A stretch of DNA of 64,000 nucleotides from Streptomyces sp. NBC_01268 (lineage in GTDB: Bacteria > Actinomycetota > Actinomycetes > Streptomycetales > Streptomycetaceae), in contig NZ_CP108454.1 of NCBI RefSeq assembly GCF_036240795.1, positions 186,001 to 250,000 on the forward strand, read 5' to 3'. The translations under genes were made by a program, and so were the position numbers. Positions within the stretch are counted from its first letter, which is position 1. Each line of letters starts with the position of its first letter. Under the pieces are notes generated by a model, which did not search any database, was not told the origin of the DNA, and saw only the letters and a program-made list of their open reading frames with translations. Positions 16,577-24,835 of the stretch are shown here, piece after piece.

Positions 16577-17267
16577 GTCCGTTCGACCTCCCGACCCAGG
16601 CGTCGGTGTCGTACCCGCGTTCCTCCCAGTACCCGGGACGGACCGTGTCCGTCACGGTGATTCCGGACAGCCACTTGGCCGACTTGTAGAAGTACATGGG
16701 TGCGACGTAGAGGCGGACCGGTCCGCCGTGGGCATGGGAGATCGGGGCGTCGCGGAGCCGCAGGGCGATCAGGACGTCGTCCCGCCGTGCCTGCTCCAGG
16801 GTGAGGCTTTCGGTATACGCGCCGTCGAAGCACCAAAACCGCACCGCGCGCGCCTCGGGCCGCACCCCCGCCGCCGAGAGGACATGGGCGAGCGGTACGC
16901 CTTCGAAGGGGGTGCGCGGCACGCGCCAGCCGGTCACGCACTGCACGTCGTGCACGATCCTGCGCTGCGGCATGGCGTGGAGGTCGGCCAGTCGGTACTC
17001 CGCGGGGCGCTCGACCAGTCCGTCGACCCGCAGGGTGTACGTGGCCGGTCCCCGTTCCGGGACCGACGAGGTCACGGAGTAGTACCGGAAGCCGGCGGAT
17101 CCGGGCAGCACCGCCGTCAGCCCGGTCGGGTCCCGGCTCACCACCTCCTCCTGCGCACGCTGGAGTCGAGGTCCCGCCAGGACTCCCACCGCCCCAAGGC
17201 CGAGGATCCCCAGCACGACACGTCGGCCGACCGGAGCGCCCCGGATCTCGTCATGGTCGTCGTCCAT
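16554..17267 (-). CDS. MsrP/YedY-like molybdopterin oxidoreductase
   Basis: A 237-residue sulfite-oxidase-fold protein. The molybdenum-ligand cysteine is C110 in HDVQCVTGWRVP. The family patterns TYTLRVDGLVERP, FEGVPLAHVL, AHGGPVRLYVAPMYFYKSAK and YWEERGYD are present. The start GRRVVLGILGLGAVGV has one arginine pair and a hydrophobic stretch, so it is membrane-anchored or Tat-like. With the following cytochrome b it resembles the MsrPQ methionine-sulfoxide repair pair, but other substrates are possible. It is divergent from the TetR gene. Confidence 0.9.
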   Translation of the reverse strand: MDDDHDEIRGAPVGRRVVLGILGLGAVGVLAGPRLQRAQEEVVSRDPTGLTAVLPGSAGFRYYSVTSSVPERGPATYTLRVDGLVERPAEYRLADLHAMPQRRIVHDVQCVTGWRVPRTPFEGVPLAHVLSAAGVRPEARAVRFWCFDGAYTESLTLEQARRDDVLIALRLRDAPISHAHGGPVRLYVAPMYFYKSAKWLSGITVTDTVRPGYWEERGYDTDAWVGRSNGRDDAATV

Positions 17268-17419
17268 GGCGTCGATTCGACCAGGTGGCGGCGCCGACGA
17301 ACAGGGCCGACGCCCGCCCGTCAGGGTTTCGTCATCTTTCGCCCGGCAGGTGGCGCCGCCGATGCACCGCCCGCCGCCGCGCCTTGGCGCCGAAGCCGGC
17401 GTCGCCTCCCGTCAACGCG

Positions 17420-17440
17420 GATGTCATCATTGATGACATC
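17420..17440. promoter_or_regulatory. perfect 21-bp palindrome, likely TetR operator
   Basis: GATGTCATCA and TGATGACATC flank a single central T at 17430. The palindrome is centred 38 bases before the TetR start and sits between the divergent MsrP-like and TetR genes. Its size and symmetry fit a TetR-dimer operator used for self-repression, possibly also acting on the MsrP-like gene. Confidence 0.72.
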
Positions 17441-17467
17441 GGTGATTTCTTGGTGGAGGGAAGGTCC

Positions 17468-18133
17468 GTGGCCGGCGGAAAGCAAGGGGTACGACTGTCG
17501 CCCGAGTCGATCGTGGAGGCCGCCGTGCGGATCGCGGCGCGTGCGGAGCCGGACGGTCTGACCGGCAAGACGCTGGGGGTCGAACTGGGTGTGGACCGTT
17601 CCTCGGTGTGGCGGCACTTCGCGGACCGTGACGCGCTGCTGCTCGCGGTCGGCGACCGCCTGTTGCGGATGGCCGTGGAACGGGTGCCCGACGGGCTGCC
17701 GCCGCGTGACCGGCTCACCTGCCTGGCCCACCGTGTCGTCGAGGTCTACGTGGCCCACCCGTACGTCGGAGCGGCCATCGCCTGCCGCACCCTGCGGGGA
17801 CCGGGCGAACTCGCGGCGATCGAGATGATGCTGGCGGCCCTCCAGGAGCTCGGTCTTCCGCCGGACGCCGCGGCTCGCCTCCAGAAGCTGTTCGCCAACA
17901 CGGTGCTGTCCTACGCCGGCATGCTCGCGGGATACGCGGTCCTTCCCGCGCACGTCCGGGAGGCCGACGAGCGTCTGTGGGCCGGGACCTACGCCACCGT
18001 CTCCGCCGACGAGTACCCGGCGCTCGCCGCCCACCTCCCGTATCTGGCCCGGCAGGACGAGGACGTCTTCGACTCGCTCCTGCAGACCTTCTGGCTGGCC
18101 GCGGAATCGGTCCAGGCGACGAGCGACGGCTGA
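17468..18133 (+). CDS. TetR family transcriptional regulator
   Basis: A 221-residue repressor. The N-terminal helix-turn-helix is seen in VEAAVRIAARAEPDGLTGKT, LGVELGVDRSSVWRHFADRD and ALLLAVGDRLL. The C-terminal ligand domain has a TetR_C-type AYAGM-like stretch (NTVLSYAGMLAGYAVL). The GTG at 17468 was chosen for its GGAGGGAAGG site; the longer frame crosses the palindromic operator. The next gene on the same strand, a serine hydrolase, lies 138 bases on and may be a target. Confidence 0.92.
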   Translation: MAGGKQGVRLSPESIVEAAVRIAARAEPDGLTGKTLGVELGVDRSSVWRHFADRDALLLAVGDRLLRMAVERVPDGLPPRDRLTCLAHRVVEVYVAHPYVGAAIACRTLRGPGELAAIEMMLAALQELGLPPDAAARLQKLFANTVLSYAGMLAGYAVLPAHVREADERLWAGTYATVSADEYPALAAHLPYLARQDEDVFDSLLQTFWLAAESVQATSDG

Positions 18134-18271
18134 CGGCTCCTCGGACCACCTCACGCGCACCGCTGTTCCTGCCCGCCCCCGAACTCCCGGGACGGCCGAC
18201 CTCGGCGTCCAAACCAGCACGACCGTCCCGGGCCCCCATCCCCGTACGAAACGAGCTGGGAGACCTCCAGT

Positions 18272-19489
18272 ATGAATCCCTCGAGCGAGCACACGCCCCG
18301 TGTCTCCACCCGCGCCCCGTGGTGGCCCGCGCGCCGGACCGGACGGGCGGCGGCCGGCACAGGCATAGCCCTGACCCTGCTGGCCGGTTCGACCTACGCG
18401 GCGACCACGCTCATGGACGTCCCCGCGCCCCACGATCTGGCCCGACTGCAGTCCACCCAGCCCTCCCGGCAGGGCGACCGGTTCCCCGCCCGTACGGTCA
18501 CCACCGCCTCCACCACCTCCGAGCTGCCCGCGTCCCCGCAGCCGGCGCCTCGCACTGTGCCGTGGAAGGGAGGGAGCCTTCCGTTCGAGCAGTTCCTGGA
18601 GACAACGCACACCAACGCCTTCGTCGTCCTCCAGGACGGCAAGATCGCCCATGAGTGGTACGCGGACGGGGTGACCGCCGACACCCGCATGTCGTCCTGG
18701 TCCATGGCCAAGTCGCTCGTGTCCCTGCTCGTCGGCCAGGCCGTCCAGCGCGGCGAGCTGAGCGAGGAGGACCGACTGGTGGACCTCCTGCCGGAGCTGC
18801 GCACCGGAGGCGCCTACGACACCGTCACCGTGCGCCACCTGCTGGACATGTCCTCGGGCATCGACGTGGACGAGAACTACAAGCCCTGGTGGCCCTTCAC
18901 CGGGACCGCCCGCATGCTCCTCACCCGGGACCTGCCCGCCTTCGTGCGGGACCACCGGAGCGTGACCTACACACCCGGCAGCCAGGCCACCTACCGCAGT
19001 GTCGACACCCAGATGCTGGGACTCGTCCTGTCCCGCGTCGAGGGCAGGCCCCTGGCCGAGATCCTCGGTGAACGCCTGTGGGGCCCCATGGGCGCCACCC
19101 GTACGGCCACGTGGAACCTCGACCGCGACGGCGGCACCGAGAAGGCCTTCTGCTGCGTCAACGCCACCGCCCGCGACTTCGCGCGAGTCGGCCAGCTGGT
19201 GCTCGACAGGGGCAGGGCCGGCGGCCGGCAGGTCATCCCCGAGCAGTGGATCGACCGCCTCTCCACCCCCACACTCCACAGCATCGACGGCTGGGGCTAC
19301 TCCGCCCAGTGGTGGCACCCCACGGGAGGCAACGGCAAGGACTTCTCCGCCATCGGCGTCTACGGCCAGTACACCTACGTCGACCCCGTCAGCCGCACCG
19401 TCATCGTCAAGCTGAGCGACCACGGCACCCAGCAGGACGAGCAGGAGACCATCGACGCCCTGCGCTCCATCGCCCATGGCGATGCCTGA
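18272..19489 (+). CDS. membrane-anchored serine hydrolase, beta-lactamase fold
   Basis: A 405-residue protein with an N-terminal hydrophobic anchor (residues about 26-45) and a Ser/Thr/Pro-rich linker. It has a class C beta-lactamase/6-aminohexanoate-dimer hydrolase-like domain. The catalytic SxxK is S144-M-A-K147 in SSWSMAKSLVSLL. The tyrosine region is TYRSVDTQMLG, in place of the usual YxN, and a C-terminal IGVYGQYTYVDP takes the place of the KTG motif. Such variants are usually esterases or amidases rather than beta-lactamases. It follows the TetR gene, which may respond to its substrate. Confidence 0.88.
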   Translation: MNPSSEHTPRVSTRAPWWPARRTGRAAAGTGIALTLLAGSTYAATTLMDVPAPHDLARLQSTQPSRQGDRFPARTVTTASTTSELPASPQPAPRTVPWKGGSLPFEQFLETTHTNAFVVLQDGKIAHEWYADGVTADTRMSSWSMAKSLVSLLVGQAVQRGELSEEDRLVDLLPELRTGGAYDTVTVRHLLDMSSGIDVDENYKPWWPFTGTARMLLTRDLPAFVRDHRSVTYTPGSQATYRSVDTQMLGLVLSRVEGRPLAEILGERLWGPMGATRTATWNLDRDGGTEKAFCCVNATARDFARVGQLVLDRGRAGGRQVIPEQWIDRLSTPTLHSIDGWGYSAQWWHPTGGNGKDFSAIGVYGQYTYVDPVSRTVIVKLSDHGTQQDEQETIDALRSIAHGDA

Positions 19490-19582
19490 ACGGTCCTTCC
19501 CCGTGGCTTGCGGGTGGCTCTAGGCTCGTCCCGTGGCCGGAAGCTCGCAACCAGGCGTCAGCACCGCTATCCAGGGGAGACC

Positions 19583-20356
19583 GTGGACGTCCCTACGTTG
19601 ATTCTGTTAGGGGCGTCGGGCGGTCTGTTGCGCGGGGCACTGGACCTGTACACCCGGTTCGTCTGCTGGCAGGCCGACCGTCGCGCCCACCGGCAGTCGG
19701 CAGCAGAGGGAACGGCACCGGGAGCAGCCCCGCAGTTCACGGCCTACTTCGACCCCGTCGTCGACCCCGTCGCTGCCATCGTGCACAGCGTGATGGGGGC
19801 AGGGGCCGCTGTGCTGTTCGGGACCACGGGTCAGATCAGCGGTGGGTACGCCGCCCTCGTCGTCGGAGTGTCGGCACCCATGCTGCTGACCCAACTGGGC
19901 CGCATACAGACGGTGAACGAGGCGGTGACGGGCGAACGGTCACCGGCCGGCGCTGCCACGGAGACCGAGGCGCCCATCCCTACGGCCACCGGTGCCGTGG
20001 GGGTGGGCGGTGCGGGCGACCCGGGTGCCGTCGGCTCCCTGCCCCGAGTGGTGCAGAGGTCCATGCCCACCGCCGAGCTTCCCAACCAGCCCACCGCCTC
20101 CGAGGAAGGACCGCATTCCTCCGTGTCCGGGCGACGCTCGCGTTCGCCGGCGCAGCCTCCGAGGCTCACGGACACCCGTAGGCCGGAGCCCGTGTTCGAC
20201 GAACTCTCCATGGAACACCCACAGCTCCCGGATTCCCCGCAGATCGGGGACACTCCCCTCCCCGCCGTGCCCCCCGACACGGCGGGGCCGGGCCTCGACG
20301 GTCCAGGCGCGCCACGATGGCGCCCGGGGCCCGCACTCGGGGAGGAGAGGCCGTGA
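19583..20356 (+). CDS. membrane protein of unknown function
   Basis: A 257-residue protein from GTG 19583 (GGGGAGACC site). It has an N-terminal hydrophobic stretch (VPTLILLGASGGLLRGALDL), a second pair of helices (SVMGAGAAVLFGTTGQISGG and YAALVVGVSAPMLLTQLG), then a long Pro/Ser-rich disordered tail of about 130 residues. No family was recognised. Its stop overlaps the next GTG start, so the two proteins are likely made together and may interact. Confidence 0.75.
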   Translation: MDVPTLILLGASGGLLRGALDLYTRFVCWQADRRAHRQSAAEGTAPGAAPQFTAYFDPVVDPVAAIVHSVMGAGAAVLFGTTGQISGGYAALVVGVSAPMLLTQLGRIQTVNEAVTGERSPAGAATETEAPIPTATGAVGVGGAGDPGAVGSLPRVVQRSMPTAELPNQPTASEEGPHSSVSGRRSRSPAQPPRLTDTRRPEPVFDELSMEHPQLPDSPQIGDTPLPAVPPDTAGPGLDGPGAPRWRPGPALGEERP

Positions 20357-21513
20357 ACAGCGGTCCGTACTTGAATGACGAAGACCGCCCCGAGTACGAG
20401 CGGCTCCTCGACGACGTGCTCCGTCGCGCCCACGAACGACCGGGGCTGCGGGCGGGCGGGGAACGGCTCAGCACCGAGCAACTGCGCACCTTGGCGCTGG
20501 GCGCCACCCACCGGATCGCTGCGGCAGCGGCGACCGAGTACGACCGCTACGTTCAAGTCCGTGAGGGACGGCGGGGGTCGGCAGTTCTCTCCGCATCCTC
20601 GGGCACGGTGTTCTCGCCCCCGCGCTCGGATTCCGACTTCTCCGGCTCCGGAAGCCGGACCTCCGTCCGCCGCGCCTCGGCAGCTCTGGGCCTTCGGTTC
20701 GCGGCTGCCGTGCTGGGCGCCGGACGACCGGGAGACCGCCGGATCAGCGACGGAGTCGCCCCGCGGCGGTGGGCCGGTATGTCCTTCGGCCGTCGTCTGC
20801 TGGCAGCGCTGCTTGGGCTGCGTGTGATTCCCGAGGCACCGAGAGCCGCGCAGACGCATCGCCGGCGCGGCTCAGAGCGGCATCGGGCACCGCACACCTC
20901 AGTGCGGCGTCCCGCCGACCACACGCCTGATCGCTCTCGGCCGATCAGTCATGAGTTCCTGGACGAGGAACCGACCGGGGCCGGCGCACTCGCCGTGGCC
21001 GCGGTCCTGGCGCCCGTGTTCGCGGGCACCGCCACGGTGATCTTCCTGCTGGTCGGATATCTCCTGGCCTTGCTCAGCCCGCAGCCCGGGTTCGCGCACA
21101 CCCTGGTGACTGTGGGCTGGTGGTTCGCGGCGGCCACTGCGGCAGCCGTCCTGGCCGCCGCCGTCGGACTCGTCGTCACCGCCCTACGGTCCGGCCCGAC
21201 GTCACCAGCTGCCGAGGAACAGGCCGAGGACCTCGGAGATGACGTGTCGTCCGCCAGAGAGGCATGGCAGCGCGCCTTGGTGGAGCGTGGCATCCTGCCG
21301 TTTCTGCGTGAGGCAGAAGCCGACCCCAGCGCCGAACCTCCCCAGCACGACGCGCACCGCTCGCCCGGCCGCATCCCGACCATCGGCTACGGGAGGGTGG
21401 GCCTCTCCAACCCCGACTTCTCCGGCCCGACAGTCGGTCCGGGACCCGCCTCCTACTCCAGGCCCGACCTCGCCACGCCTGACTTCGGGGGCTCGGAATC
21501 CCCCTCGGAATGA
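20353..21513 (+). CDS. membrane protein of unknown function, coupled partner
   Basis: A 386-residue protein starting at GTG 20353 in a GTGA overlap with the previous gene. The N-terminus is soluble and acidic (YLNDEDRPEYERLLDDVLRR), followed by an arginine/serine-rich region. Two clear helices follow (ALAVAAVLAPVFAGTATVIF... and VGWWFAAATAAAVLAAAVGL), then an acidic helix and a tail with short repeats (LSNPDFSGP, LATPDFGG). No known domain was seen. With the preceding gene it forms a two-gene module of membrane proteins with disordered cytosolic tails; function unknown. Confidence 0.75.
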   Translation: MNSGPYLNDEDRPEYERLLDDVLRRAHERPGLRAGGERLSTEQLRTLALGATHRIAAAAATEYDRYVQVREGRRGSAVLSASSGTVFSPPRSDSDFSGSGSRTSVRRASAALGLRFAAAVLGAGRPGDRRISDGVAPRRWAGMSFGRRLLAALLGLRVIPEAPRAAQTHRRRGSERHRAPHTSVRRPADHTPDRSRPISHEFLDEEPTGAGALAVAAVLAPVFAGTATVIFLLVGYLLALLSPQPGFAHTLVTVGWWFAAATAAAVLAAAVGLVVTALRSGPTSPAAEEQAEDLGDDVSSAREAWQRALVERGILPFLREAEADPSAEPPQHDAHRSPGRIPTIGYGRVGLSNPDFSGPTVGPGPASYSRPDLATPDFGGSESPSE

Positions 21514-21687
21514 GGCTGCCGCCGCATTCTCCTCGTCCGTGATCGTCCACACGCCGTAGCAGCCCCGCTCACGTGACAGGTCCGCAAGCGCAGACACCAG
21601 AGCCCGGCCGACGCCACGCCCACGGAACGACTCGTCCACGCCCAGCTCGTACTGGAACGTCTCGGTTCCCTTGTCCGGGTGGGTCAT
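21508..21687 (-). pseudogene. GNAT acetyltransferase fragment
   Basis: About 60 residues (YELGVDESFRGRGVGRALVS... ERGCYGVWTITDEENAAAA) match the acetyl-CoA-binding core of AAC(3)-I-like GNAT enzymes, including the R-G-R-G-V-G-R pyrophosphate loop. The N-terminal third is missing, because the LysR gene begins its 3' end only 33 bases away. After residue 60 the frame runs on into the antisense of the membrane protein gene. Both ends are lost, so it is a remnant. Confidence 0.7.
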
Positions 21688-21719
21688 TTCTCCCCCGAGC
21701 GATCCCGACGCTGGAACCG

Positions 21720-22568
21720 CTAGAGACGGGTCGCAGTCCGGACCAGGTCGGCGACGGCTCTGGACCGGCTCTGCGGCGGCCAGGCGATCACGGTGGTGAC
21801 TGTCGGCGCGTCCAGCACGGGCACGGCTGCGAGGTCACCGTGCAGCTGGGCTCGGCACGACTCCGGTGAGACTGCGCAAGCACGGCCGAGCGCGACGAGC
21901 TGCAACAGCTGCGCGTGGTCGCGGACCTGCGGGCCCGGGCCCGGCGGGTAGGTGCCGTCGGGGTCGGGCCAGCGTGGCAGCGGCAGGCCCGGCAGGCCGG
22001 TGATGTCGGCCATGGACACATGGGGCCGGGCGGTGAGCGGATGCCCGGCCGGCAGGACCGCGACCTGGCCCTCCGTGCTGAGCTCCTCGGTGTGGAACCC
22101 GGCCGTCGAGTCGAACGGCCGGTGCAGCAGCGCCACGTCGGCCCGGCCTTCGCGCAGGAGCCGTTCCTGCTCGGCCGGGCCGCACAGGATGACGTCGACG
22201 GGGACCGCGCCAGGTTCGGCGGCGTACGCGTCGAGCAGTTTCGCCAGCAGTTCTCTGGACGCGCTGGCCTTCGTGACCAGGACCAGGCCGGGACGGCCGG
22301 TCGCGGAAAGGGCAGCGCGGCGGGTCCGGCGCTCGGCGGCGTCGACCGCGTCGAGGGCCGCCCGGCCCTCGGCCAACAGCACCGAGCCCGCCTCGGTCAG
22401 CGTGACAGTGCGGCTGGTTCGATCCAGCAGCGCCGCCCCGAGCCGGCGTTCGAGCTGCTGGATCGCCCGTGACAAAGGCGGCTGCGCGATCCCGAGCCGC
22501 TGCGCGGCGCGCCCGAAATGCAGCTCTTCAGCGACAGCGACGAAGTATCGCAGTTCCCGCGTCTCCAT
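21720..22568 (-). CDS. LysR family transcriptional regulator
   Basis: A 282-residue LysR-type regulator. The winged helix-turn-helix occupies residues 1-60 (LRYFVAVAEELHFGRAAQRL, then GIAQPPLSRAIQQLERRLG), and the substrate-binding domain begins near residue 90. It is divergent from the SDR gene, the usual arrangement for a LysR activator and its target. A T-N11-A box lies between them. The GNAT fragment abuts its 3' end. Confidence 0.95.
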   Translation of the reverse strand: METRELRYFVAVAEELHFGRAAQRLGIAQPPLSRAIQQLERRLGAALLDRTSRTVTLTEAGSVLLAEGRAALDAVDAAERRTRRAALSATGRPGLVLVTKASASRELLAKLLDAYAAEPGAVPVDVILCGPAEQERLLREGRADVALLHRPFDSTAGFHTEELSTEGQVAVLPAGHPLTARPHVSMADITGLPGLPLPRWPDPDGTYPPGPGPQVRDHAQLLQLVALGRACAVSPESCRAQLHGDLAAVPVLDAPTVTTVIAWPPQSRSRAVADLVRTATRL

Positions 22569-22590
22569 GGCGCCACGCTATCCCCGATCA

Positions 22591-22605
22591 ATACCCTGAC
22601 GGTAT
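22591..22605. promoter_or_regulatory. LysR-type T-N11-A box
   Basis: ATACCCTGACGGTAT is a 5-5-5 inverted repeat (ATACC/GGTAT) holding the T-N11-A core typical of LysR sites. It lies between the divergent LysR (start 22568) and SDR (start 22664) genes, as expected for the recognition site. Confidence 0.65.
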
Positions 22606-22663
22606 CGCCGACCACCCGATCGGTCTTGGACCCCCGCCGCGGCCCGAGGGCAGCATGGTCCCC

Positions 22664-23395
22664 ATGAGCGAACGAACGATTGCGCTGGTCACCGGCGCGA
22701 ACAAGGGAATCGGCTACGAGATCGCCGCGGGTCTGGGCGCCCTCGGCTGGCGCGTCGGCGTCGGCGCCCGCGACGATCAGCGCCGCAAGGCAGCGGTGGA
22801 GAAGCTGCGAGCGGGCGGCGTCGAGGCGTTCGGCGTACCGCTGGACGTGACCGACGACGCGAGCGTGAGCGCCGCCGCGCGGTTGGTCGAGGAAGAAGCC
22901 GGGCGCCTCGACGTGCTCGTCAACAACGCCGCCATCACCGGCGGCGGGCCGCAGGAGCCCACCCAGGTCGATCCCGCCACCATTCGGACGGTGGTGGAGA
23001 CCAACGTGATCGGCGTCATCCGCGTCACCAACGCGATGTTGCCGCTGCTGCGCCGCTCCGCCTCACCGCGGATCGTGAACATGTCCAGCACTGTCGGCTC
23101 TCTCACCCGGCAGTCAGGAGCCGCCGCCGAGCAGACGACGGGTCCCGTGTCCGCGGCGTACACGCCGTCGAAGACCTTCCTGAACGCCGTCACCCTCCAG
23201 TACGCCCGGGAGCTGAGCGGCACGAACATCCTGATCAACGTCGGCTGCCCCGGCTACGTCGCGACCGACCTCAACGGATTCAGCGGCGTGCGCACCCCCG
23301 AACAGGGCGCGGCGATCGCCATCAAGCTCGCGACCCTGCCCGACGACGGCCCGACCGGCAGGTTCTTCGAAGACGCCGGGGTAGTGCCGTGGTGA
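22664..23395 (+). CDS. short-chain dehydrogenase/reductase
   Basis: A 243-residue SDR. The NADP site is VTGANKGIGYEIA, the NNAAIT motif (NNAAITGG) follows, the catalytic serine is in NMSSTVGSL and the tyrosine/lysine in AYTPSKTFLNA. This is the YxxxK pattern with Y-T-P-S-K. It resembles the carbonyl-reductase-like SDRs found divergent from LysR genes in Streptomyces. ATG 22664 (MSERTIALVTG) is the family-like start; ATG 22655 is nearer to the GAGGG site and is a real alternative. Substrate unknown. Confidence 0.93.
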   Translation: MSERTIALVTGANKGIGYEIAAGLGALGWRVGVGARDDQRRKAAVEKLRAGGVEAFGVPLDVTDDASVSAAARLVEEEAGRLDVLVNNAAITGGGPQEPTQVDPATIRTVVETNVIGVIRVTNAMLPLLRRSASPRIVNMSSTVGSLTRQSGAAAEQTTGPVSAAYTPSKTFLNAVTLQYARELSGTNILINVGCPGYVATDLNGFSGVRTPEQGAAIAIKLATLPDDGPTGRFFEDAGVVPW

Positions 23396-23560
23396 TGTGC
23401 ACGGCGGTCGTCACCCGCCGGACAGATGGCAATGCGCCGCAGGCTGCAAGTCCGCGACACCCGGATTTCCACTTGATCAACCAGCGCCCCAGTGTCGATC
23501 CTCTTGGCGAGTGGGTCATCTTGCTGAGGGGCGGCTTCCCCTCGCGGTCTCGGAGGAGGT

Positions 23561-23992
23561 TCAGGCGAGGCAGAACTCGTTGCCCTCGATGTCCTGCATC
23601 GTGATGCAGGACTCGTTGACGCCATCGGCGCGCTGCGTCAGCACGTGCTTCGCGCCGAGCGCCATCAGCCGTGCGCATTCGGCCTCGAGTGTGGCCAGGC
23701 GCTCGTCACCCACGAGTCCGGTGCCGACCCGCACGTCAAGATGCACCCGGTTCTTGACGACCTTGCCTTCGGGGACTCGCTGGAAGAGCACGCGCGGCGC
23801 CACACCCGAGGGATCAGTGCACGCGAAGTAGACCTCATCCTCAGGCGGCAGCGAGTCGTGGTACTCCTCCCACGTGGCGAAGCCCTCCGGGACGGTCGGT
23901 ACGACGTACCCCAGCACCTCGCACCAGAAGGCGGCGAGGCGCGCGGGTTCCGCACAGTCGAAGGTCACTTGGAACTGCTTGATCGTTGACAT
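23561..23992 (-). CDS. VOC (glyoxalase-like) family protein
   Basis: A 143-residue protein of the vicinal-oxygen-chelate fold. The first half has FQVTFDCAEPARLAAFWCEV, then LGY; the second half has VHLDVRVG and the terminal MQDIEGNEFCLA, the usual metal-site glutamate region. This subgroup (glyoxalase-like domain 6) is common and mostly uncharacterised in Streptomyces. It converges on the SDR gene with 165 bases between and is divergent from the M20 pseudogene. Confidence 0.9.
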   Translation of the reverse strand: MSTIKQFQVTFDCAEPARLAAFWCEVLGYVVPTVPEGFATWEEYHDSLPPEDEVYFACTDPSGVAPRVLFQRVPEGKVVKNRVHLDVRVGTGLVGDERLATLEAECARLMALGAKHVLTQRADGVNESCITMQDIEGNEFCLA

Positions 23993-24079
23993 CGGCGCAC
24001 GATAACAGGGGCCCTGCTCATCTCCCCCGCGCGGGTCGGTCCACACGTTGCCGGTGGGGGCGGTCGCGCTGTCCGGCTC

Positions 24080-24835
24080 CTCGGCCAGGTTGTGCCGGTG
24101 CACCGGGACGGAGTCGGTGGCCTCTACCTGGACGTCCACCGGACCCCGGAGCTGTCCGGTGCGGAACGCCGTACGGCCGCGCTGTTCGGCGACCGGGCGC
24201 TTCGGCAGATCGGACGTCGTCCTCGCCCAGCACACCGCGCCCCTTCCGGCTGGCATGGTCGCGCACGGCACCGGACAGGCCCCGTTGACCGCGGCGAGCG
24301 TCGCGCTCGACGTCGTCCTGCACGGGCGCGGCGGGCACGCCGGCACTCCCCATCTGACGGTCGACCCGGTGGTGACGGCGGCCGCCGTGATCACCCGGCT
24401 GCAGACCGTCGTCTCCGGCGAGAGCGCCCCGGGCGAGCAGCTCACGCTCACCGTCGGCACCGTGCGCGCGGGGACGGCGGTGAACGTGGTGCCGGACCCG
24501 GTCGCGACCCGGGCGGTCCGCGCCGCCCACACGGGGCTCTTCGGCCCCGCCCGGGGCGCGGACTGGCCGCCGTCCCTGGCCTCGGAGGACTTCGCGCTGT
24601 TCGGCGACGCGGGCACCGCGCTGCACGGTGAGCAGGGCGTCCCCCTCGTCTACTGGACGATCGGCACCGCGAGCCCCCGCCCGTGGGCGTCCTCGGCCGG
24701 CGGCCTGCCGCCCAACCACTCGCCCCTCTTCGCCCCCGACCCGCGCACGGCCCTGCCGCCCGCCATCAGCGCCCTCGCGGTCGCGGCGCTCGACAGGCTC
24801 GCCGGGGACGGAACCGGGGCCGGGGCCGGGGGCCC
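24080..24835 (+). pseudogene. M20 amidohydrolase, decayed
   Basis: Pieces of an M20-type amidohydrolase (hippurate hydrolase-like) lie in different frames. LYLDVHRTPELSGAERRTAA, the family N-terminus, is near 24119. VVLAQHTAPLPAGMVAHGTG is near 24217. LHGRGGHAGTPHLTVDPVVT, the dimerisation-domain signature, is near 24325. SLASEDFALFG and LPPNHSPLFAPD are at the C-terminus. At least one frameshift separates the first two pieces. Segments between them are missing compared with the normal length of about 420 residues, including the first metal-binding region. It cannot encode an active enzyme. It lies directly upstream of the lanthipeptide locus. Confidence 0.82.

Noticed and set aside
17321..19477. 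Long antisense open frame of 718 codons on the minus strand
   Set aside because: It is the G/C-biased shadow of the TetR and serine-hydrolase genes, is Gly/Val/Asp-rich with no domain, and has no ribosome site.
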